Source: Candidatus Marinimicrobia bacterium CG08_land_8_20_14_0_20_45_22
GTDB taxonomy: Bacteria > Fidelibacterota > UBA2242
Direction of reading: 5' to 3'
Length of the DNA: 42,821 bases
NCBI GenBank assembly: GCA_002774355.1
Contig: PEYN01000022.1
Location: 1 to 42,821, forward strand
In this document: piece after piece, positions 16,983 through 24,903 of the stretch
Layout: every line of letters begins with the position of its first letter
How positions within the stretch are numbered: position 1 is the first letter of the stretch
Position numbers and translations under genes: made by a program
Notes under the pieces: model-generated
Databases searched by the model: none
The model's input: only the letters and a program-made list of their open reading frames with translations
Told to the model about the DNA's origin: nothing

Positions 16983-17900
16983 CTATTCTTGTTCGATGGG
17001 GAGTTCGGATGGATGTTTCCAATTTGAATAAATGTGATGACCGAAAAGATAACACAAATAACCCGATACAATTCCTGCCAGCGCGTCAATCGCATAATGG
17101 TAACTGCAATAAACGGTCGCGATAATAATTCCGACTGTCACCGGTATGGTCAGCCAAAGACTTTTTCGATTGAATTTTGCGGTGAATATCGTAATGATAA
17201 CCATCGTGCTGACATGCGTGCTGGGAAAAGCGCCGCCGCCCTGTTGTCCGCTGGTCTGATAAATAAAATCCATCAATGGAATAAAAAGGGAGCCTTTTTC
17301 AAACAATTGAGAGTGGAGGTCGATAGGACCGTCAGAGGGAAAGAGCATGAAGAAAATGTAATGCAGATAAGCCATCGTTGCAATCGTGAAAAACATTTCA
17401 AAAATCAGCGGATTTCGCCTAAGCATCATCATCAATCCGGACGCGAACAACATGAAATAGTAGGAAAAATAAAAAGCGTGCATTATTTCATTGAGAAGCG
17501 AACTGTTCGCTAAAGGTGCCAATTTGGTGTTGAGCGCAACGCTGAATACCGCCTTGTCCCATTTTTGCAACAACGGATCGAACGTTTGCGAAAACACAAG
17601 ATTATCAAACACAGTGCTTTGGGTATAAAAAAGCGCCAGCGTCAGGATTGGTATCCAGACGTGAATCCAGTAAATCTGAGATTGATAATCGCGCCGCTCA
17701 AAATAGATGCAAACGGATAAAATCACCAAAACACCGAAATCAAGAGTTAAAAAAGATGCCCCTTCTCCGCTCCGACTACCGAAAAAGAGAGCGATCAGTG
17801 TGAGGTAAGCGCCATAAATAAGGACAAGATAATCGGTCGGGAAAATTCGGGCTCTAACATGCTCGAAAAAAGATGCTTTATCGTCTATTTCTAAATCCAT
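16983..17900 (-). CDS. PAP2/Aur1-like membrane lipid phosphotransferase or phosphatase
   Basis: A 305-residue membrane protein with several transmembrane helices. It carries the PAP2 catalytic motifs GGGAFPSTHV (His229) and SYHYAID (His268, Asp272). The overall layout, with a long N-terminal membrane part and the active site in the C-terminal third, resembles the Aur1/Ipt1 inositol-phosphoceramide synthase branch more than short soluble-type PAP2 phosphatases. The ATG at 17900 overlaps the SDR gene stop by 10 bases and has an AAAGAG site; a GTG at 17918 is the alternative. Given its neighbours, a role in phospho- or sphingolipid headgroup exchange or dephosphorylation is inferred, not shown. 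Confidence 0.75.
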   Translation of the reverse strand: MDLEIDDKASFFEHVRARIFPTDYLVLIYGAYLTLIALFFGSRSGEGASFLTLDFGVLVILSVCIYFERRDYQSQIYWIHVWIPILTLALFYTQSTVFDNLVFSQTFDPLLQKWDKAVFSVALNTKLAPLANSSLLNEIMHAFYFSYYFMLFASGLMMMLRRNPLIFEMFFTIATMAYLHYIFFMLFPSDGPIDLHSQLFEKGSLFIPLMDFIYQTSGQQGGGAFPSTHVSTMVIITIFTAKFNRKSLWLTIPVTVGIIIATVYCSYHYAIDALAGIVSGYLCYLFGHHIYSNWKHPSELPIEQE

Positions 17901-18877
17901 TTGTTCTCTTTGTACCACGCGATGCTTTTTTCGAGACCGTCGCGCAATCCAACTTCGGGTTTGAAATTCAGAAGCCGCCTGGCTTTTTCGGATGTACAGA
18001 CCCAGTATTCCTGAGTCATCTCCCGGTATTTATCCGAATTAAAAATGCTGAGTTTTCCGACGATCCGCGAAAAAAAGCTGGAAATGACGGACATTAACCA
18101 CACGATCGATTTGGGAAAATAAAGAGTGATCGTCCATTCGCCGAGGATTTTAGCGGAAGTTTCAATTACCTCGCTTTGTGAATACCCTTCGTCATTAGAG
18201 TCGGCGGCATAAAATATTTCTCCCGAAGCGAGCGGATTGTTCATCAAAAGAATCAGGAGACGAACCAGATCGTCCACATAAATCATACTGAAATAATTTT
18301 TCCTCAGTCCAATTCGTGGGCTGATGTGTTTTTGCGCCAGTTCATAAAACCACAATGTTTCGCGATCGCCCGGGCCGTAAACGATCGCTGGACGGATGAT
18401 CGTGACGTGAATATTCTCTTTTTGTTTTAATACTGCGATCTCAGCGGCTAATTTGCTATTGCCGTATGCCGAGACCGGGAACACCGGTTCGTCTTCATGT
18501 TTGGGCTTGAGTGCGTCAGATGCGCCACCGGCGGACAATGAACTGATATAGATCAGCCGAACGTCTTTCTTTCCGTAGTCCAAAATGGCGTTTAACAGAT
18601 TTTCAGTTCCGTAAAAATTGATCTGGAGAAATTCAAACGCGTTTTGTGCTTTGACGGCGCCGGCCAGATGAAAAATGATATCAATGTCATCAACGGCTTT
18701 ATTCAGCGAATCCTTATCCTGAAGATCGCCAATAACCCATTCCACTTTATCGGCAAATTCTTCCGGGCGGACACTTTCGTTCCGCGCCATACAGCGAATA
18801 TTTTGGTTTTCAGCCAGAAGCCGATTAACGAGGTGTTTTCCAATAAAACCGGTCGCGCCGGTGACAAGACATTTCAT
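17891..18877 (-). CDS. NAD-dependent epimerase/dehydratase (extended SDR), CerR-like candidate
   Basis: A 328-residue extended short-chain dehydrogenase. The dinucleotide motif is GATGFIG (7-13), and the catalytic pair YGNSK is at 138-142 with SSLSAGG as the Ser region. A VIGDLQD motif follows strand 3. The C-terminal part has an unusual hydrophobic stretch (SIVWLMSVISSFFSRIVG) around residue 265, suggesting membrane association or a lipid substrate. It is coupled to the PAP2-like gene and follows the acyltransferase by 83 bases. SDRs of this class include the bacterial ceramide reductase CerR as well as 3-beta-HSD-like enzymes. Confidence 0.8.
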   Translation of the reverse strand: MKCLVTGATGFIGKHLVNRLLAENQNIRCMARNESVRPEEFADKVEWVIGDLQDKDSLNKAVDDIDIIFHLAGAVKAQNAFEFLQINFYGTENLLNAILDYGKKDVRLIYISSLSAGGASDALKPKHEDEPVFPVSAYGNSKLAAEIAVLKQKENIHVTIIRPAIVYGPGDRETLWFYELAQKHISPRIGLRKNYFSMIYVDDLVRLLILLMNNPLASGEIFYAADSNDEGYSQSEVIETSAKILGEWTITLYFPKSIVWLMSVISSFFSRIVGKLSIFNSDKYREMTQEYWVCTSEKARRLLNFKPEVGLRDGLEKSIAWYKENKWI

Positions 18878-18960
18878 TTTTTCCTCAAACTAAGATAAAA
18901 AAACCGGCAGAATTTAAAGTATTTATCAAACAATTCACGGAAATAATCCGGGCGACTCTC

Positions 18961-20082
18961 TCAAGCGATCGGCTTTTCATAAAGACGATAAGTTTTGTCG
19001 ATTTTTGTGCCGTAGATTTTTTCCAGAGCGCGGCGCATCGGCGCATTATTTTCCAGAATCCACGACATCTCGCCACAATTAAATCCGTGTTTCAAGCCAT
19101 TATGAAATGTCTTGTAATAAAACAGGATGTCGATTCCTTTGTGACGGTGTTCCTTCATAACGCCCATAATGATAACGCGCGCCTTGTTGATCCGGCGGCT
19201 GTGCCAAAGCAATTTAAAAATTCCGAATGGGAAAAGCCGTCCATTCAGATGAATCAGCGCTTGATTGATATCGGGAATTGTGAGCGATACACCAACCGGT
19301 TCGCCCTTGATCTCGGCGATAAAAACCATATCAGGCACGACGATCTGTTTGAGAGAATTTTTCAGATGTTCGACTTCTTTGTCGGTAAACGGAACCGCGC
19401 TCCAATTTTCAGACCAAGCGGCGTTATAGACTTTTTTAATTTTTTCGACTTCTTCGTCCAGTTTTTTCATATCGATATTCCGAACGGTAAAGTCAGCATT
19501 TTTTCGAATATCCGCGACGGCGGTCACCAATCTCTCTGGTATCTTTTCGGCACCTTCAATTGCATAGGCGTACATATCGATGACTTTTTTAAATCCCGCC
19601 GCTTCGATCAATTTTGGATAATAAGGCGGATTGTAGGTCATCATCAAAACCGGCGGCTTGTCATAGGCGTCCATCAGCAATCCGCACTCTTCGTTCTGCG
19701 AATAATTTTCCGGTCCGCGAATGCGTTTCAAACCATGATATTTCAGCCAATCTTCTGCCGCCGCAAAAAGCGCATTGGCGACGCTTTGATCGTCAATGGA
19801 TTCGAAAAATCCGAAAAATCCGGTATCGTCGTGGTATATTTTCAAATGATTGTTGTTTCGGATAGCCGCGATACGACCGACAATGCGCCGGGTTTGATAC
19901 GCCAGAAAGAATTCCGCTTCCGAATGCTCGAAGAAAGGGAATTTTGTTCGATCAAACATTGCTTTCTGTTCGGAAATCAACGGTGGAACCCATGAGGCAT
20001 TTCCGCGATAAATTTTCCACGGGAATCGGATGAACCGTTGCATTTCTCTCTTCGACCTTACCGGAATGATACGTGTTTCCAT
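18961..20082 (-). CDS. GNAT-like acyltransferase, bacterial ceramide synthase (bCerS) candidate
   Basis: A 373-residue cytoplasmic protein with no signal. It begins METRIIPVRSKREMQRFIRF, then has conserved stretches such as NASWVPPLI, FPFFEHSEAEFFLAY and GFFGFFES. RGPENYSQNEECGLLMDAYD follows, then PPVLMMTYNPPYYPKLIEAAGF and, in the last third, a GNAT-like acyl-CoA fold with GVSLTIPDINQAL and GVMKEHRHKGID. This build matches the large GNAT-related family that, from memory, includes the Caulobacter ceramide synthase. The start is ATG 20082 after GGAGG. With the SDR and PAP2 genes it forms a lipid-synthesis unit. A generic N-acyltransferase role is the fallback. Confidence 0.7.
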   Translation of the reverse strand: METRIIPVRSKREMQRFIRFPWKIYRGNASWVPPLISEQKAMFDRTKFPFFEHSEAEFFLAYQTRRIVGRIAAIRNNNHLKIYHDDTGFFGFFESIDDQSVANALFAAAEDWLKYHGLKRIRGPENYSQNEECGLLMDAYDKPPVLMMTYNPPYYPKLIEAAGFKKVIDMYAYAIEGAEKIPERLVTAVADIRKNADFTVRNIDMKKLDEEVEKIKKVYNAAWSENWSAVPFTDKEVEHLKNSLKQIVVPDMVFIAEIKGEPVGVSLTIPDINQALIHLNGRLFPFGIFKLLWHSRRINKARVIIMGVMKEHRHKGIDILFYYKTFHNGLKHGFNCGEMSWILENNAPMRRALEKIYGTKIDKTYRLYEKPIA

Positions 20083-20123
20083 TCAACCTCCATTTTGAAG
20101 AAATTTATAAAAATCAGTCGAAA

Positions 20124-20146
20124 ACCGATAAGAATTTTTTATCGGT
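20124..20146. repeat. Perfect 8-bp inverted repeat between divergent genes
   Basis: ACCGATAA (20124-20131), a 7-nt loop, then TTATCGGT (20139-20146). It lies in the 155-base region between the divergent acyltransferase and YchF-like genes, next to a TTGACA at 20152-20157. It may be an operator or only a local hairpin. Confidence 0.4.
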
Positions 20147-20169
20147 GCTGATTGACAATAATTTTCAGT

Positions 20170-20198
20170 TTGGGCGTCTATCAGAATAAATTTAAATT
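20170..20198 (+). promoter_or_regulatory. Possible promoter for the YchF-like gene
   Basis: TTGGGC (20170-20175), a 17-nt spacer, and TAAATT (20193-20198). The -10 element and spacing match the clear promoters of this window but the -35 element is weak. The better -35 TTGACA at 20152 has no suitable -10. Confidence 0.35.
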
Positions 20199-20237
20199 TC
20201 GCCGCGTTGAATTGGAAATTGAATTTGGAGTAATATT

Positions 20238-21323
20238 ATGCAGATCGGAATTGCTGGACTTCCGTATTCCGGGAAGAGCGCGCTCTTTTCCACATTGCTT
20301 TGCCATAAATCGGCGGACGATTCTTTCAAGGGGAAAATCGAATCAGAGCGCGGCGTCGTCAAAGTTCCCGATGAACGGTTGGAGCGATTAGCGGCAGTGT
20401 TCAATCCGAAAAGTAAGGTCAATTCGACCGTCGAATACCTGAAAGTCCCCGGTCTGGAAAGCGATCAAAAGAGTTCTCACGGATTGCCGCCGCAGTTTCT
20501 GGCAAACATGAAAACTGTCGATGCTATTTTACTTGTCGTTCGCTCGTTTGAGAATGAAATGTTTCCACACCCGTTCAACCGCATCGATCCCAAATCTGAC
20601 ATCGCGTTTGCAAATTCGGAGTTTCTTTTAGCGGATTTGACGATTATCGAAACGCGTGTCGAGCGGCTTGAGAAGCAACTCCGGAAAATTCAAAACGAGG
20701 CGGATAAAAAAGAACTCGACCTGTTGATCAAATGTCGTTCGTGGCTTGAATCGGAAAAGCCGCTGAGGGAATTTGTCGTCAATCCTGAAGAGGAAAAAAT
20801 CCTGCGCGGATTCCAGTTTTTAACCGCAAAACCAATTCTCTACGTAATCAATATCGGTGAAAGTCAGATTCCTGAGACAGAATTGATCATTCATCAATTT
20901 GACGATTTGAAATCAGAAAACGCGACCGTCACAGCGCTATGTGCGTCGATTGAAAAGGAAATCGCCGAACTTGAACCGGAAGATCAGGCGGCTTTTTTGA
21001 AGGATATGGGCATTCGGGAACCAGCGCTGTTCAATTTAATTTATCGTTCTTACGAATTGCTGGGATTGATCTCATTTTTCACCGTCGGTGAGGACGAGTG
21101 TCGGGCGTGGACGATTCGGCGCGGATCAAACGCGCAGAAAGCCGCGGGCGCGATTCATACCGACCTCGAACGCGGATTCATCCGGGCGGAAGTCGTCGCC
21201 TATGAAGATATGATCGCCAACGGCAATTATGCCGCCTGCCGCGCCAAAGGATTGGTTCGCCTCGAAGGGAAAGAGTATGTTGTGAAAGACGGCGACATTC
21301 TGGAAATTCGGTTTAATATCTGA
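20238..21323 (+). CDS. ychF: YchF-related TGS-domain GTPase/ATPase, divergent
   Basis: A 361-residue P-loop protein of the Obg/YchF family. The G1 loop is GLPYSGKS (7-14). The position of the G3 motif reads KVPG (69-72) where typical YchF has DxAG, so the magnesium/water-contacting Asp is missing. The base-recognition segment is NIGE, which fits the NxxE of ATP-preferring YchF proteins. A helical region (about 140-200) and the TGS-like C-terminus (FFTVGEDECRAWTIRRGSNA, ending VVKDGDILEIRFNI) are intact. In the family these proteins bind ribosomes and respond to redox stress. The start is ATG 20238 with GGAG. It is probably a paralog rather than the canonical ychF. Confidence 0.8.
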   Translation: MQIGIAGLPYSGKSALFSTLLCHKSADDSFKGKIESERGVVKVPDERLERLAAVFNPKSKVNSTVEYLKVPGLESDQKSSHGLPPQFLANMKTVDAILLVVRSFENEMFPHPFNRIDPKSDIAFANSEFLLADLTIIETRVERLEKQLRKIQNEADKKELDLLIKCRSWLESEKPLREFVVNPEEEKILRGFQFLTAKPILYVINIGESQIPETELIIHQFDDLKSENATVTALCASIEKEIAELEPEDQAAFLKDMGIREPALFNLIYRSYELLGLISFFTVGEDECRAWTIRRGSNAQKAAGAIHTDLERGFIRAEVVAYEDMIANGNYAACRAKGLVRLEGKEYVVKDGDILEIRFNI

Positions 21324-21578
21324 TTTCATTTTTGCACTCGTTCTCCAATTGAACCAAAACGAGAGAATCATCAGGAAGATGATGATCAGCGAGACGACAA
21401 CCTTTTTCTTACCGTTTAGAGTCAAATTTTCAGCCTTTCCGATTCAATGCAACAGAGTTTAACACCGAGAGGAGAAAAAGATTGTGCGCGGTTCCACTTT
21501 CGAGATTCTGATTGTCCGCCGCTTGCCTGCGGTCACATCTTTTATTGTTTCTGTCGATAAACCCGCTTATTTTAGGAC
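21324..21578. other. Intergenic region between the ychF-like and aroQ-like genes
   Basis: 255 bases with no supported gene. A minus-strand frame from a TTG at 21425 encodes a hydrophobic N-terminus but runs into the ychF-like CDS, and I rejected it. Just before the aroQ-like ATG there is TTGTTT, a 17-nt spacer, TATTTT and then only AGGAC. This would give a nearly leaderless message. Confidence 0.4.
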
Positions 21579-22019
21579 ATGAAAATCCTGATAATTCACG
21601 GAACCAACCTGCCGCTGATCGGAAAAATCTCGGCGAAGAACGGCACGCGGTTGACGCTTGATAAAATCAATACCGGATTACGCCGAAAAGCAAAAGAACT
21701 TGGCGTCGAGATCAAAATCTTTCAATTCGCCGACGAAGCGCGAATCGTAAAAACCATTAGCCGATCCCGAAATGAAATCCAGGGCGTTCTGGTCGATCCG
21801 TGCGCGCTGGCGCGAACCTGTTTTTTACTTCGGGAATTGCTGGCGATCGTCCGAATTCCGACCGTTGAAATTTGTCCGGAAGAGATGCCATATTCACGCG
21901 AGAGTTTCGATAATTCGGTTTTGAAAGATGCCGTTCAGGCAAGATTGATCGGTCCGGCGATTTCGGTTTATTCCGAGGGATTGGAAACATTATTCCGGAT
22001 CATCGGTTCCCAGCATTAA
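21579..22019 (+). CDS. Type II 3-dehydroquinate dehydratase-like protein lacking active-site residues
   Basis: A 146-residue flavodoxin-like protein with the length and order of motifs of AroQ. It has GTNLPLIG for GPNLNLLG, FQFADEARIVKTI, VDPCALARTC for the INPGALTHTS-type loop, and a VEICPEEMPYSRE segment for EVHLSNxxxRE. Asn10, Glu97 and Arg107 appear kept. The catalytic Tyr is Asn21, the substrate Asn is Asp73, and the active-site His is Cys99. The THTS His is Arg79. It is unlikely to be a working dehydroquinase and may bind another ligand. It is followed after 25 bases by the transglutaminase gene. Confidence 0.7.
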   Translation: MKILIIHGTNLPLIGKISAKNGTRLTLDKINTGLRRKAKELGVEIKIFQFADEARIVKTISRSRNEIQGVLVDPCALARTCFLLRELLAIVRIPTVEICPEEMPYSRESFDNSVLKDAVQARLIGPAISVYSEGLETLFRIIGSQH

Positions 22020-22044
22020 ACGCATCGTCAAAAGGAGGCAAAAC

Positions 22045-23643
22045 ATGAATAAGTCGTCTGCATTTTTTCTTCTTGTCTTTTTATTCGTTTTTCCGGCGGT
22101 TTTAACGCCTTTTACTGGCGAAGTTGTTACATCATTTGCAACGCCTGCCGGTTGCCCTACCGGCCTGGAATTCGACGGGAAAAATCTCTGGTTGGCGGAT
22201 CGTAAAACCGATACGCTGTATTGTATCAATCCCGATCATGGAAAAGTCATTCAGAAAATCGCCTCACCCGGCTACTGGCCGATGGGTCTGGCGTGGGATG
22301 GCAAGGCGCTCTGGTGTTCGGATAATCACGACGGAAAAATCTATCAGATCAGTCCCAAAGACGGAACGATTCATCGAACCGTCGATGCGCCGGGAGGCTC
22401 TCCGCGTGACATTGCTTGGGATGGGAAATATCTCTGGTGTGTTGACGATGGCTTGGACGAAATCATCCAATTCGATCCCGAAGACGGCACGACGATCAAG
22501 TCGTTGAAATCTCCAGCGGGAGAACCGCGCGGACTGGCTTTCGATGGGAAATATTTATGGGTCTCCGATCGAGTCAAAGACGAAATTTATATGGTCGATC
22601 CGGCAAGCGGTTCGGTTGTACTCATCGCCGACGCGCCCGGCCCATACACAAAAGGACTTGCGTTCGACGGCAAGTGGCTTTGGGCTGTGGATTACCAGAA
22701 CGATAAAATCTACAAGTTAAAAATCCGTGACGGTGAGAAGTTCAAATTAGCGGATGCCCGCAAGGCAAAAGTCACTTTTACGCATCAGGTCAGAAATTTC
22801 GGTCCGGGAAATATAAGATCGCTCGACGTTCACATTGCGATTCCCGAAAAACGCGATAATCAGACGCTGAATACAGAGTTGATGTTCAATCTGAAGCCGA
22901 TGGACTTTGTCACCGATCGCTGGGGACAAAAAACGGCGCATTTCGTTTATAAAAACATCAAGCCGGGAAAACCGATTGAAACCGTGATGACCGCTGATGC
23001 GACTGTTTACAAAATCCGTTATTTTCTGTATCCTGAACTTGCCGGAAGTCTCGATGAAATCCCGTCGGATATTTCCGAAAAATATCTCGAAAATAACGAA
23101 AAATATCAGTTCGATCATCCGACTATCCAAAACGCCGCTCGAGAAGCAGTCGGTGAAGAGAAGAACACTTACTGGATTGCGCGCCGGATTTTCGACTACA
23201 TCAACCAAAAAATGTTTTACGAGCGCGTCGGTGGATGGAATACGGCACCGACCGTTTTGGCGCGCGGGAACGGTTCCTGTTCGGAATATACGTTTGTTTA
23301 CATTGCGATGTGCCGGGCGGCGGGACTTCCGGCGCGGTATGTTGGCTCAGCCGTCGTGCGAGGCGATGATGCCAGCATGGACGACGTTTTCCATCGGTGG
23401 GCTGAAGTGTATTTCCCCGGATATGGCTGGATTCCGGTTGATCCGAGCGGTGGCGACAATGAACTTCCACGAGATCAGGCGGTATATTTCGGCGCGCTGG
23501 CGAACCGGTTTTTGATCACGACGCAGAGCGGCGGCGGCTCTGAAACGATGGGCTGGACATACAATTCAAACGAGTTTTGGTCAACTGAACCGCAGACGAA
23601 GGTCGTCATCGAAACCATCGCAGAATGGGAGCCGGAAAAGTAG
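22045..23643 (+). CDS. Secreted beta-propeller plus transglutaminase-like protein
   Basis: A 532-residue exported protein. The signal peptide covers about residues 1-24. Five repeats of about 42 residues follow (about 34-250), each with a core GLAFDGKYLWVSD and an IYMVDP-type strand, forming a five-bladed NHL-like propeller. Residues about 260-350 are a beta linker. Residues about 380-480 are a transglutaminase-like cysteine-protease domain with the triad Cys412 (GNGSCSEYT), His450 (VFHRWAEVY) and Asp466 (IPVDPSGGD). A strong AAAGGAGG site precedes the ATG. It may act as a peptidase, amidase or crosslinker in the periplasm; the substrate is unknown. Confidence 0.85.
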   Translation: MNKSSAFFLLVFLFVFPAVLTPFTGEVVTSFATPAGCPTGLEFDGKNLWLADRKTDTLYCINPDHGKVIQKIASPGYWPMGLAWDGKALWCSDNHDGKIYQISPKDGTIHRTVDAPGGSPRDIAWDGKYLWCVDDGLDEIIQFDPEDGTTIKSLKSPAGEPRGLAFDGKYLWVSDRVKDEIYMVDPASGSVVLIADAPGPYTKGLAFDGKWLWAVDYQNDKIYKLKIRDGEKFKLADARKAKVTFTHQVRNFGPGNIRSLDVHIAIPEKRDNQTLNTELMFNLKPMDFVTDRWGQKTAHFVYKNIKPGKPIETVMTADATVYKIRYFLYPELAGSLDEIPSDISEKYLENNEKYQFDHPTIQNAAREAVGEEKNTYWIARRIFDYINQKMFYERVGGWNTAPTVLARGNGSCSEYTFVYIAMCRAAGLPARYVGSAVVRGDDASMDDVFHRWAEVYFPGYGWIPVDPSGGDNELPRDQAVYFGALANRFLITTQSGGGSETMGWTYNSNEFWSTEPQTKVVIETIAEWEPEK

Positions 23644-23682
23644 AGAATCGCAGACGGTTTTCAATAACAGAAATATTAACAA

Positions 23683-23714
23683 CGCCTGAACAGCCGGTTT
23701 TGGCTATTCAGGCG
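23683..23714. terminator. Terminator hairpin between the transglutaminase gene and rplI
   Basis: CGCCTGAA-c-AGCC (23683-23695), a GGTTTT loop, then GGCT-a-TTCAGGCG (23702-23714): twelve pairs with one mismatch. It lies between convergent genes. The T-rich sequence follows on the minus strand (GTTGTTAATATTT), so it most likely ends the ribosomal-protein unit and may also act on the plus strand. Confidence 0.75.
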
Positions 23715-23791
23715 AACGATAATGAGCGCCGGAAAAAAGTAAGGAGAGCCATTTTTTAATTCAATAACGCATCAGAAAACAAGAGATAAAA

Positions 23792-24235
23792 TCAGGCTTT
23801 GACAACCCAGACTTTGACGGTGGCGGTAACTTCCGGATGAAGTTTTACCGGCACATCAAAAACGCCCAATGTTTTAATTGGTTCTTCGAGTAGAATTTGC
23901 CGTTTGTCGATTTCGTAACCTTTTTCCTGAAGTTGCTCAGCGATGGACTGCGAAGTGACGGCTCCGAAGAGGCGGTCTTCTTCGCCAACCTGAACGGGAA
24001 TCGTCAGAGAAAGCGCCTTGAGTTTGTCGGCGAGTTCGTTGACTTTTTTCATTTCACGCTTCTTGGCGGAATCTTTTAAGCGATTGATCTCTTGAAAACG
24101 TTTGATATTGACCGGGCTTGCCTTCAGAGCAAATCCTCGTGGAATGAGGTAATTGCGGGCGTAGCCGTCTTTAACGTCACACAGACTACCGGTTTTTCCC
24201 AATGTTTCTATATCCTGAAGTAAAATAATACGCAT
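23792..24235 (-). CDS. rplI: 50S ribosomal protein bL9
   Basis: A 147-residue protein of normal bL9 length. The N-terminal RNA-binding domain (MRIILLQDIETLGKTGSLCDVKDG...) has the classic GYARNYLIPRGFA motif. A lysine-rich connecting helix and the C-terminal domain ending VTATVKVWVVKA follow. It stabilises the L1-stalk base of the large subunit. It is the last gene of the long minus-strand unit and has a GGAG site before ATG 24235. Confidence 0.97.
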   Translation of the reverse strand: MRIILLQDIETLGKTGSLCDVKDGYARNYLIPRGFALKASPVNIKRFQEINRLKDSAKKREMKKVNELADKLKALSLTIPVQVGEEDRLFGAVTSQSIAEQLQEKGYEIDKRQILLEEPIKTLGVFDVPVKLHPEVTATVKVWVVKA

Positions 24236-24258
24236 GTAAATCTCCTGTGGGTCGAAGT

Positions 24259-24495
24259 TTATTTAAACGACTGGGTAACATCGAATGTGTAGGGCAAAAG
24301 CGCGATGTTGCGGGCGCGTTTGATCGCCTTCGTCAATTCTCTCTGATGTTTTGCGCAGGTGCCGGTGATGCGGCTGGGAATTATTTTTCCCTGTTCGGTG
24401 ACGAACCGTCTCAGCATCCGGTAATTTTTATAATCAATTTTTTCCTGAGGATTTTCGCAAAATTTGCAGATTTTTCTTTTGCTGATTAATGTCAT
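24259..24495 (-). CDS. rpsR: 30S ribosomal protein bS18
   Basis: A 78-residue protein. The core [20 protein letters not shown] and [22 protein letters not shown] are diagnostic. It keeps the zinc-binding form: CKFC near residues 10-13 and CAKH near 47-50 make a Cys-x2-Cys / Cys-x2-His site. It sits between rpsF and rplI, the common S6-S18-L9 order. Confidence 0.97.
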   Translation of the reverse strand: MTLISKRKICKFCENPQEKIDYKNYRMLRRFVTEQGKIIPSRITGTCAKHQRELTKAIKRARNIALLPYTFDVTQSFK

Positions 24496-24555
24496 AAGTT
24501 TCCCTTTCTATTCTATATTTTTATCGCTGACAGCATTGTTCGGATAAGTATCGGG

Positions 24556-24903
24556 TTAAATTATCTCTTCGGCTGGTTTTAGTGCAATCTCGGATTCCGG
24601 TTTCGGAGCCGGCTTTTCTTCCAACTGAACCGTTATGCAGGATAAAATCCCAGCGGTCAAACCCATCCACGCCTCGATCTCATTATTCAGTTTGGAATTT
24701 TCTGTCTCGTACTGAACGAGGATATAATTGCCGTAGCGATGTTTTTCAATCGGATAGGCCAGTCTTCTTTTTCCCCAATCTTCCAGATAGAGGACGATGC
24801 CGTTTAAGCGGGTGATCTCGGCATTGACGGCTTCGACAATCTGGCTCAGTTTGTCATGCTCATAATTCGGATTGACGATGAATAAATTTTCGTAGTACCT
24901 CAC
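24556..24903 (-). CDS. rpsF: 30S ribosomal protein bS6
   Basis: A 115-residue protein. The N-terminus (MRYYENLFIVNPNYE) and the central LEDWGKRRLAYPIEKHRYGNY are typical, with a C-terminal tail rich in Glu, Pro and Ala. It begins with GTG at 24903, whose last bases overlap the TGA of pth (GTGA), so its translation is coupled to pth. It pairs with bS18 on the small subunit platform. Confidence 0.96.
   Translation of the reverse strand: MRYYENLFIVNPNYEHDKLSQIVEAVNAEITRLNGIVLYLEDWGKRRLAYPIEKHRYGNYILVQYETENSKLNNEIEAWMGLTAGILSCITVQLEEKPAPKPESEIALKPAEEII

Noticed and set aside
19087-19995. Plus-strand frame of 302 codons opposite the GNAT-like acyltransferase
   Set aside because: It has no family motifs and an unusual composition rich in Phe, Arg and Asn; the minus-strand frame carries clear conserved motifs and a good ribosome site.
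21126-21425. Minus-strand frame of 99 codons with a hydrophobic N-terminus
   Set aside because: It starts at TTG and most of it lies antisense inside the ychF-like gene. Only the first 34 codons are intergenic, so it is more likely chance or a remnant.
22111-22730. Repeated DNA in the transglutaminase gene considered as a repeat array or CRISPR
   Set aside because: The repeats are about 126 bases, in frame, and encode propeller blades; there are no short identical repeats with spacers.
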